17,553 nt of DNA from CAYGZL01 sp964354345 (lineage in GTDB: Bacteria; Chloroflexota; Anaerolineae; Anaerolineales; UBA4823), in contig CAYGZL010000157.1 of NCBI GenBank assembly GCA_964354345.1, forward strand, positions 1 to 17,553. The letters run 5' to 3'. The notes below the pieces were generated by a model. The model did not search any database and had not been told where the DNA came from. It saw only the letters and a list, made by a program, of their open reading frames with translations. Positions 1 through 7,573 of this stretch are shown piece by piece. Both the position numbers and the translations under genes were made by a program. The first letter of the stretch is position 1. Every line of letters begins with the position of its first letter.

Positions 1-3000
1 AACTGTTTCTCACCGGGTGTGTCTTCTCGAACAATAACGACGGCATCACGTACCTCCGGATGTTGGGTTAATGTTGTTTCGATCTCACCCAATTCGATCC
101 GGAAACCCCTCAGCTTCACCTGGTCGTCCACCCGCCCCAGGTATTCCAGGTAACCATCGGGTAAATACCTGACCAAATCACCCGTCTTATATAACCGTAG
201 GGATTGACCTTCCGCATCCATCCCTGCTCCAATAAAGGGATCGGTAATAAATTTATCTGCGGTTAACTCCTTCCGGTTCAGATAACCGCGACCTACTCCC
301 GCACCGGCTATCCATAACTCACCCGGCACGCCGACCGGTACTAATTGTCCCCACCGGTCTACTACATAACATCGGGTATTGATGACCGGGCGTCCGATGC
401 TGACTTTAAGACCATACTCCTTCGCCCGACAGATGGTTGAATCCACCGTACATTCGGTTGGTCCGTACATATTGTAGAACTCAGTCCGCTCAGCTTTTGC
501 CAGTCGCTCCCAGGTGAACTGGTCAATCGCTTCCCCACCGGGCAGCATCACCGACGGAACCCACCCTTCGACCGCTAACAACCCGGCTTCGAGTAATAAT
601 TTCAATTGGGATGGCACGCAATCTACACTGTCTAAATGGTGTTTACGAATATATGTCAGTAATCCTTCGCCATCCCCTCTTAACTCTTGCGGAACTATAT
701 ACAAACTATAGCCTGACAGCAACATCAACCATTGCTGAACCGAAGCGTCGAATAACAATGGTGCATTCAGACTCAGCTTCAACCCTTCTTCCGAACCAGG
801 AAGGTCGGCATAAACAGCACTCGCCAATCCTTGCCACAGGTTCAACGCGGTACGGTGCTCGATCATCACACCTTTTGGCTTCCCGGTCGAACCAGATGTA
901 TAGATCACATACGCCAGTCCTGCTGGTGTCGTAATTTCCACTGGTATCGTATCGCTGTCTTGAGCGAATTCGTCAGACCAGTCCCGATCGAGAATCACTG
1001 TTTGCACTGTAGGGTGTGTGAGAAGCGGTTCCGAGCGAATCAGTAGTTCCGATCCCTCACTGGCTAATCCTTGCGAAAAAGCAGGTCCGATCAACCGTGC
1101 CTGCAGCTTCTCCTGGGTCAGGATAATTTTCACCTGTGCATCTTGCAGGATAAATCTTAATCGATCGTCTGGATAACTCGGATCCAGAGGCAAATAAGCG
1201 CCTCCCGCTTTCAGAATCCCGAGTAATCCAACCAACATCTCAACCGACCGCTCCAGATACAAACCAACCAATTCTTCTGCCTGTACTCCAAGCTTACGCA
1301 AACGATGAGCCACCTGGTTTGAGCGTAGATCTAACTCTCTAAAACTTAATCCCTGACCTTCATAATAAACTGCCAATCGTTCTGGTGTTTTCTGGGCTTG
1401 TTCAGCAAACAAAGCATGGATCGTTGTGCTAAATAATCCCTTATCAATCTCTTCCCACTCCGCGGTGCTCCAGGTTAACAATGCTTGATGCTCCTGGATG
1501 GACATGAGCGGTAGCTGGCTGATTGACTCAGCGGGATTGGCCACGATTCCTGCCAATAACGCCTGGTAATGGTTCAAAATGCGCGCGATTGTCTCAGGAT
1601 CAAACAGGTCTGAATTAAATTCCATCACCCCTTTGAGCATGTCACCCCGCTCAACCAGGGTGAGTATCAAATCAAACTTGGCTGTACCACTCTCAGTATG
1701 AATGGGCTGCAGAACTAATCCCGGCGTATGTATAGACTGCACAGGAGCCTCTTGCAGGGTGAACATCGCCTGAAATAGCGGCGTGTGGCTCATCTCTCGT
1801 TCTGGGTGCAGCTTATCCACCAGTTGCTCAAAGGGTAAGTCCTGGTGCTCGTAAGCTTCTACTGAGGTCTGTTTTATCTGCCCTAAGAAATTTCGGAAAG
1901 TTTGACTACCTGACAGGTTGCCACGTAAAACTAACGTATTGACAAAGAAACCGATCAATCCTTCTATCTCACGCCGAGTACGGTTAGCGATGGGTGTTCC
2001 GATGTTAATATCTTCTTGACCGCTATACCGGTATAATAAGACATAAAAGGCAGCCAGTAAGGTCATGAAGAGAGTTGCCCTTTCCTGACGGCTCAGGCTG
2101 CGGATACGCTCAGATAAATCAGCGGGTATTTCAAAGAGTTGCCGTGAACCGTGTAAAGTTTGGACAGATGGTCGGGGTCGATCGGTGGGCAACTCCAGCA
2201 ACTGGGTACAACCGGCTAACTTATTCTTCCAATAATCCATTTGCTGATTAAGAATTTGCCCTTCCAGCCAGGTGCGCTGCCAGGCAGCGAAATCAGCGTA
2301 TTGAAGGGGTAATTCCTGTAATGGCGACGGTTTTCCCTCCGCAAAAGCCGGGTAAAGGGCAGCCAGCTCCCGGTTGAAAACTCCAACAGACCACCCGTCC
2401 GAGATAATATGGTGGAATGTCAGGAGGAAGATATGATCCTCTCGTCCCAGGCGCACCAAGCGCGCGCGCAACAGGGGACCACGAGAAAGATCAAACGGTT
2501 GTCGGGCTTCAGCCTCTGCCAGACGACGCGCCTCGCTTTCTTGTTCATGCATAGGCAGCGACTGAAGGTCGACAATCGGCAGCGGAATAATCCAATGGGG
2601 TTCGATGCGTATGCCCGGTTTACCATCCACCGAGATAAAAACGGTCCTTAACACCTCATGCCGGCGGACGATCTCGTTTAAACTACGCTCTAAGGCTGCT
2701 GCGTTAAGACGACCTTTGAGGCGGATCGCTGAAGGGATGTTATAATATGGACTACCCGGCTCCCACTGATCCAGGAACCACAAGCGCTGTTGGGCATAAG
2801 AAAGTGGAAGTTCAGTTCCACTAAAGGCCTGGCGATCAAGGCGAGGAATAGGTGCCAATAAATCAACTGAACCAACCTGAGTGATGCTCTTTTTGTCTGA
2901 AATTTCACTTTCCTGCTGGCCACCGGGAAGGCTGGTAGATTGTTCTACGCCTGTTCTTAATGATCGCTCAGAATCTTTTACCACTTTTTCATAACCCAAA

Positions 3001-6000
3001 ACCTGGGCTACTTCCCAACCTGTATCGCTAAGAAAATCCTCAACCTGGAAATGTTTCCAGCGGTCAGCAGCATTCGCATCAATGTTCTGGCGTAGGTAAA
3101 ACTTGAAATCACCGACCATTTGCGCCCCTGGTCGCACCCCGCTGGTCATCTTCTTGCCTTCATACGGTTTCAACATGTCTGGGGTAAACTCAATTCCCAG
3201 AAAAGCTGATAACCTGCGCATTACAACTTCTGGTTGATGAACCATTTCCTCAAAGGCTACACGCAGTTGACGTTTGGCTGGAATCGTCTCGAGAAACTCC
3301 AGAATGTTTTGATGGCTGACGATCCATACCAGTTCAGCCAGCTCCCGTTGTGTAAAGGGATGTGGATAGCGGAAGAAAACCTGATCCAGTTTCGCCTCGA
3401 TAAACGAGTAAATCGATGCGTATGGGTGACGCATCAGGTGGATATAGAAAGGCTGGTTAAAATCTTCCTCCGCTCGTTTCAAAATCTCCAGATCGAGCGC
3501 ATAGACCGGGGTTTTATCCACCAATAATTTATCCCCAATCCAGGTCTGTAACTGGCGGTAGAAGGTCTTGACGCTCATCCCTTGCTCTTCGAATCCACGC
3601 ATGAGTTGTTCAGCCTGATTGACTTCACAACCCTTTACTTCCATAATTGCCCGAATAACGCCTTCCAGCCAGAACTGGTAAGGACCTGAAAACGTGTCTC
3701 GACGTTCAGATAAGGTATTGAACGAAAGTAGATCTAATTCGGGCGGTGAAAATAGATCAGGGTTACCAGCCAACATTGTGCGCAACAATGTTGAACCGGA
3801 GCGTGGAGGAGAGAGCACAAAGATTGCTGGTGGATTTTTGTCCACAGCCGTCTCTTGTGCTGGCGAACGTGGCGTTAATGGTCGAATGAGTTGCCGGATC
3901 TGAGCCAGCCTGGCTGCATTCACCCGCTGTGGATTTACAGCATTTAGCTCCTGTTGAAATGTAAATTGGCCTCCCGCCTGATCCAGTATAGAAACCTGTC
4001 TGCCTGTTTCAGTTTCGACTCCTGAACCTTCTGCTTCAGAACGGTCGTCCCACCGCATAATCTCTATGATTTTCTTCGTTGCGCCGGGATAATATTCGCC
4101 CATGTACAATGCCAGGTCAGATACTGTTGGCGCCATGAACAAAGCTCGGACGTGAGTGACCACTCCCAGTTCTTCTTGTAAGCGATTCATTAAGACCGCA
4201 GCCTTAAGCGAATCACCCCCTAACTCAAAGAAGTTATCATAGATGCCAATGTTCTCCAGGCCTAATGCTGCTTGCCATTTCTCGACAATATACTTCTCAA
4301 TTACGGTGCGTGGCGCGACATAAGCTTTTTCCAACTCTGGGCGAGCGCTATCGGGGACCGGTAAGGCATGGCGATTAACTTTTCCATTCGGCGTCAGGGG
4401 GATAGAGTCCAGGGTGATAAACGCGGAGGGGACCATGAATTCAGGTAGTTTTTCTTTTAAATACCGCCTCAGTTCGGTTATGTTCAACCGTGCAACGGGT
4501 TTAGGCACAATATACGCCACCAGGCGCTTATCACCGGGCGAATCCTCCCGCGCGATCACGATGGTTTCCTGGACAGCTGGATATCTACCCAGAATGATCT
4601 CTATTTCACCAAGTTCTATCCGCAGGCCACGGATCTTAACCTGGGTGTCGATTCGACCCAGGAATTCAATATTCCCATCAGGCAACCAGCGCACCAGATC
4701 GCCAGTTTTATATATTCGTTCATCGTGAGGTAAGGGCAGGTTGTCGGCTTGTAAAGCCTGACGCAGCAGGTCGGCATGCGGATTCTTGATAAACCGTTCA
4801 GCAGTCAATTCCGGACGTTTGAAATAGCCGCGGGCTAACCCATCTCCACCAAGATATAACTCACCCGGAACACCAATTGGACAGGGCTGGAAATGACGGT
4901 CCAGGACATAGGTTTGAGTGTTAGAGATCGCGCGACCGATTGATACCGAATTCGCCTGTTCGGGAAGATCTTGGATCAGGTACCAGGTAGAAAAGGTGGT
5001 GCATTCGGTCGGACCATAAACATTGATTAAGCGTTGAGGCGCACCAGACTGTAATACCTGGCGAACAGATTTAACATCCGCTGATTCACCCCCGAACATA
5101 AGGGTGTCGACCTGGCTAAAAGCATCAGGAACCTCATTTATTATATGGTTAAATAACGCGGATGTGATAAACAGGTCGGAGATACGCTGATCGCGGATAA
5201 AGTCTGCAAAAGCGTGGGAAGACAGCGTGATATCCCGGGGAATTACCACAAGGATTACACCATTTAATAATGCGCCCCATATTTCAGCAGTCGCGGCATC
5301 AAAACTGGGATTGGAGAGATGAGCCATCCGTGAAATTGAGCCATAATTTAGGTAGTTGGTATTATATATCAACCGATTGATTGAACGCTGAATAATCGGC
5401 ACACCTTTGGGGATGCCGGTTGATCCTGAAGTGTAGATAAGATAAGCAAGGTTTTCCGTCGTTGCTGCACACGATGGGTTGGTAATATTCTGACTGGCAA
5501 TTACCTCGGCTTCTTGATCCAAGCAAATTATGTGCGGAAAGGCGGTAGAAGCGCTGTTCCAGTCCGGCAGGTTAGGAAGTAATTCTGAAACAGTCAAGAT
5601 CACTGGCGACTGGCTTTCCTGGATCATGAAAGCCAGGCGTTCTTTTGGGTATCCCAAGTCTAGTGGAAGGTACGCGCCTCCTGCTTTAATAATCGCCAGG
5701 GTTGCCACCGCCATCTCCAGCGAACGTTCTAGATACACACCCACAAGAACCTCCGGTCCAACACCCCAGGTTTGCAAATAATGAGCAAGCTGGTTAGCCC
5801 GCCGGTTCAATTCTCCATACGTGATCTGAACTGTTGTATAGGCATTGTTTGGTAGGGTGGCAGGATGAAGATTCCCAGGAAGATCCACCATCTGTCCTGC
5901 GATGATTGCTACGGCATCTGGCGATTGTTCCACCTGGTAAACAAATGACTCCGCCAACGTTCGTTCGGAGAGATAGTTGGTTGTCGTTCGGTTCCATTCG

Positions 6001-7526
6001 ACCAGTAACTGCTGTTTTTCAACCTCCTTGAGCAAAGGTAAACGCGAAATAGTTTGATCTGGACTCGTTATTATCCCTTCTAAAAGAGTCTGGAAGTGGT
6101 GGATCATCCTGGCGATTGTCCCGGTTTCGAACAGGTCAGTGTTGTACTCCAAACCACCGGTCAACCCGTGCGGGCCTATTTCTACAAATAGAGTCAGGTC
6201 AAATTTTGAAGTGCCACTGTCACTGTCAATGTAGCTGATGCCGCCTTTCCCTACTGAGTCACCTGCGGTATTATTATTGCTTGAAGTTTGAAGGTCAAGA
6301 TCGAAGCCAGATAAACCGGCTGGCGTTTCTTGTAAAGTGAACATAACCTGAAATAAAGGCGTACGACTCAAATCTCGGGTGATCTTTAACTCATCTACCA
6401 GCCGTTCCAGAGGTAGATCCAGGTGAGTGAAAGCCTCCAGGCAGGTTTCACGCACCCGGAGTAGATAATCTTTAAAAGTCGGATCGTTACTGAGATCAGC
6501 GCGGATCACCAGTGTGTTGACAAATAATCCGATCAAGCCGGCGAGTTCAGGTCGAGTGCGATTTGCAATCGGTGTACCGACGCAGAAATCTTCTTGTCCA
6601 CTGTAACGGTATAACAAAACCTGAAAAGCAGCCATCAATGTCATAAACATAGTTGCTTCTGCGGATTGGCTGATTGACTTCAAGCCAGCAGAAACCGCTG
6701 GGGATAATGAAAAATTCTGGTGGGCACCTTTAAAGGTTTGAACCGCCGGTCGTGTTCGGTCAAGGGGTATGTCCAGGCTCGGAGGTGCGCCTTCTAATTG
6801 CTTCTTCCAATAATCGAGCTGTGCAACGAGAGCATCACCTTGAAACCAGTTTCGCTGCCAGTCAGCAAAATCAGCATACTGGATTGGTAGCTCTGATAAA
6901 GGCGAGGGCTGTCCAGTCAGGAATGCAGTGTAAATCGCAATTACTTCATGAATAAAAATCCCTAGCGATCCTCCATCCGACACAATATGGTGCATGGTCA
7001 GGAGTAAAACGTGTTCTGTTGGCGTAAGTTTGAGTAAACATATGCGGATGAGAGGCGCCGTAGATATATCAAATGGTTTTTGGGCTTCTATCGTCGCCAG
7101 GTGTTGTATACGCTTTTCTTGATCATCCTGGCTCAAATTCTCTAGATCGATGAATGGAATCGATAGGATTAATTCTGGTTCTACCTGCTGAACTGGCAAT
7201 CCATTCACTGTAACGAAACGGGAACGCAAGACCTCGTGACGCCGAATAATCTCATTGAAACTGCGCTCAAGGACTGGAATATCCAGGCTGCCGGGTAACC
7301 TGACCGCGGAAGAAATATTATAAAATGGACTATCGGGCTCCCATTGATTTAAGAACCACATCCGTTGCTGTGCAAAGGAGAGGGGATAGGAATCTAGTGT
7401 TCCTCGACGTGGAATCGCGGTCTGGCGACTTGCATCCGCACGCCGTTGATGCAGCCGCTTAAGCAAGAGCGCCCGTTTTTCTGGAGAAAGACCTGCTATC
7501 CGATTCGATGCATCATCCATTGTCAT
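1..7526 (-). CDS. NRPS with embedded sulfotransferase, C-A-PCP-ST-C-A (3' end outside window)
   Basis: Multimodular nonribosomal peptide synthetase. I translated it by hand and found no in-frame stop; 2508 complete codons are visible and the gene continues past position 1. Approximate domains by residue: N-terminal docking-like helix (12-30); C1 (46-490) with HHIVSDG at 179-185; A1 (508-1062) with TSGSTGIPKG at 699-708 and the A10 lysine at 1049; PCP1 (1070-1140) with GGDSL, phosphopantetheine serine 1106; a linker of about 85 residues; sulfotransferase (1228-1512); C2 (1568-2015) with HHIISDG at 1705-1711; A2 (from about 2016) with TSGSTGKPKG at 2210-2219, cut before its A10 motif. Aligned to the GrsA pocket, A1 reads D-A-A-F-M-G-V-T-F-K, resembling Val/Ile codes, and A2 reads D-A-Q-D-L-G-M-V-D, one change from the glutamine code. 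No epimerase or thioesterase is visible. The start is ATG at 7526; an in-frame ATG at 7520 is possible. No strong Shine-Dalgarno is seen, so translation may depend on the gene 47 bp upstream. Confidence 0.96.
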   Translation of the reverse strand, partial: MTMDDASNRIAGLSPEKRALLLKRLHQRRADASRQTAIPRRGTLDSYPLSFAQQRMWFLNQWEPDSPFYNISSAVRLPGSLDIPVLERSFNEIIRRHEVLRSRFVTVNGLPVQQVEPELILSIPFIDLENLSQDDQEKRIQHLATIEAQKPFDISTAPLIRICLLKLTPTEHVLLLTMHHIVSDGGSLGIFIHEVIAIYTAFLTGQPSPLSELPIQYADFADWQRNWFQGDALVAQLDYWKKQLEGAPPSLDIPLDRTRPAVQTFKGAHQNFSLSPAVSAGLKSISQSAEATMFMTLMAAFQVLLYRYSGQEDFCVGTPIANRTRPELAGLIGLFVNTLVIRADLSNDPTFKDYLLRVRETCLEAFTHLDLPLERLVDELKITRDLSRTPLFQVMFTLQETPAGLSGFDLDLQTSSNNNTAGDSVGKGGISYIDSDSGTSKFDLTLFVEIGPHGLTGGLEYNTDLFETGTIARMIHHFQTLLEGIITSPDQTISRLPLLKEVEKQQLLVEWNRTTTNYLSERTLAESFVYQVEQSPDAVAIIAGQMVDLPGNLHPATLPNNAYTTVQITYGELNRRANQLAHYLQTWGVGPEVLVGVYLERSLEMAVATLAIIKAGGAYLPLDLGYPKERLAFMIQESQSPVILTVSELLPNLPDWNSASTAFPHIICLDQEAEVIASQNITNPSCAATTENLAYLIYTSGSTGIPKGVPIIQRSINRLIYNTNYLNYGSISRMAHLSNPSFDAATAEIWGALLNGVILVVIPRDITLSSHAFADFIRDQRISDLFITSALFNHIINEVPDAFSQVDTLMFGGESADVKSVRQVLQSGAPQRLINVYGPTECTTFSTWYLIQDLPEQANSVSIGRAISNTQTYVLDRHFQPCPIGVPGELYLGGDGLARGYFKRPELTAERFIKNPHADLLRQALQADNLPLPHDERIYKTGDLVRWLPDGNIEFLGRIDTQVKIRGLRIELGEIEIILGRYPAVQETIVIAREDSPGDKRLVAYIVPKPVARLNITELRRYLKEKLPEFMVPSAFITLDSIPLTPNGKVNRHALPVPDSARPELEKAYVAPRTVIEKYIVEKWQAALGLENIGIYDNFFELGGDSLKAAVLMNRLQEELGVVTHVRALFMAPTVSDLALYMGEYYPGATKKIIEIMRWDDRSEAEGSGVETETGRQVSILDQAGGQFTFQQELNAVNPQRVNAARLAQIRQLIRPLTPRSPAQETAVDKNPPAIFVLSPPRSGSTLLRTMLAGNPDLFSPPELDLLSFNTLSERRDTFSGPYQFWLEGVIRAIMEVKGCEVNQAEQLMRGFEEQGMSVKTFYRQLQTWIGDKLLVDKTPVYALDLEILKRAEEDFNQPFYIHLMRHPYASIYSFIEAKLDQVFFRYPHPFTQRELAELVWIVSHQNILEFLETIPAKRQLRVAFEEMVHQPEVVMRRLSAFLGIEFTPDMLKPYEGKKMTSGVRPGAQMVGDFKFYLRQNIDANAADRWKHFQVEDFLSDTGWEVAQVLGYEKVVKDSERSLRTGVEQSTSLPGGQQESEISDKKSITQVGSVDLLAPIPRLDRQAFSGTELPLSYAQQRLWFLDQWEPGSPYYNIPSAIRLKGRLNAAALERSLNEIVRRHEVLRTVFISVDGKPGIRIEPHWIIPLPIVDLQSLPMHEQESEARRLAEAEARQPFDLSRGPLLRARLVRLGREDHIFLLTFHHIISDGWSVGVFNRELAALYPAFAEGKPSPLQELPLQYADFAAWQRTWLEGQILNQQMDYWKNKLAGCTQLLELPTDRPRPSVQTLHGSRQLFEIPADLSERIRSLSRQERATLFMTLLAAFYVLLYRYSGQEDINIGTPIANRTRREIEGLIGFFVNTLVLRGNLSGSQTFRNFLGQIKQTSVEAYEHQDLPFEQLVDKLHPEREMSHTPLFQAMFTLQEAPVQSIHTPGLVLQPIHTESGTAKFDLILTLVERGDMLKGVMEFNSDLFDPETIARILNHYQALLAGIVANPAESISQLPLMSIQEHQALLTWSTAEWEEIDKGLFSTTIHALFAEQAQKTPERLAVYYEGQGLSFRELDLRSNQVAHRLRKLGVQAEELVGLYLERSVEMLVGLLGILKAGGAYLPLDPSYPDDRLRFILQDAQVKIILTQEKLQARLIGPAFSQGLASEGSELLIRSEPLLTHPTVQTVILDRDWSDEFAQDSDTIPVEITTPAGLAYVIYTSGSTGKPKGVMIEHRTALNLWQGLASAVYADLPGSEEGLKLSLNAPLLFDASVQQWLMLLSGYSLYIVPQELRGDGEGLLTYIRKHHLDSVDCVPSQLKLLLEAGLLAVEGWVPSVMLPGGEAIDQFTWERLAKAERTEFYNMYGPTECTVDSTICRAKEYGLKVSIGRPVINTRCYVVDRWGQLVPVGVPGELWIAGAGVGRGYLNRKELTADKFITDPFIGAGMDAEGQSLRLYKTGDLVRYLPDGYLEYLGRVDDQVKLRGFRIELGEIETTLTQHPEVRDAVVIVREDTPGEKQ
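2991..3845 (-). other. PAPS-dependent sulfotransferase domain inside the NRPS
   Basis: Residues about 1228-1512 of the NRPS encoded at 7526-1. The 5'-phosphosulfate-binding loop reads PPRSGSTLLR, starting at residue 1240. A VDKTP motif lies at 1336-1340 and is followed by a 3'-phosphate-binding segment, MRHPYASIYSF, with Arg1366 and Ser1371. These motifs match the Sulfotransfer_3-like family, which moves sulfonate from PAPS to a hydroxyl or amine. The PAPS-binding residues look intact, so the domain is probably active. It sits between PCP1 and C2, separated from PCP1 by about 85 residues of Gln/Arg/Pro-containing linker and from C2 by about 55 residues. The position suggests that it acts on the chain tethered to PCP1 before the next condensation (inference). 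A sulfotransferase domain in a megasynthase is known from the PKS CurM of curacin biosynthesis and from olefin synthases, where sulfonation of a beta-hydroxyl sets up decarboxylative alkene formation together with a thioesterase. No thioesterase is visible next to this one. Confidence 0.9.
7421..7526 (-). other. N-terminal docking-like helix of the second NRPS
   Basis: The first 35 residues precede the condensation domain and contain LSPEKRALLLKRLHQRR, a basic amphipathic helix typical of NRPS proteins that begin with a condensation domain. The protein encoded just upstream ends in an acidic Leu/Glu-rich tail (coding bases 7577-7705), so the two ends have opposite charge. A docking pair is inferred from that and from gene order, not shown. 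Confidence 0.45.
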
Positions 7527-7573
7527 AATTCTACTGGAACACAGAGAAGATAAATCCAGATATTTTCGGTTGA
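7527..7573. other. 47-bp intergenic gap between the hybrid synthase and the second NRPS
   Basis: The gap runs from the TAA at 7574-7576 to the ATG at 7524-7526. I see no stem-loop followed by a T-run and no convincing promoter, which supports co-transcription of the two genes. There is also no clear Shine-Dalgarno before the ATG at 7526; the nearest purine-rich bases read AGTAGAATT directly before it. Confidence 0.7.

Noticed and set aside
2395..2425. Near-identical short DNA segments at the three condensation-domain cores (here, 6972-7003 and 10526-10556) as a possible mobile repeat.
   Set aside because: They encode the conserved HHI[IV]SDG motif in the same frame, so the similarity is explained by homologous domains.
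1..7526. Thioesterase or terminal release domain.
   Set aside because: The visible part ends inside the second adenylation domain; any release domain would be beyond the left edge.
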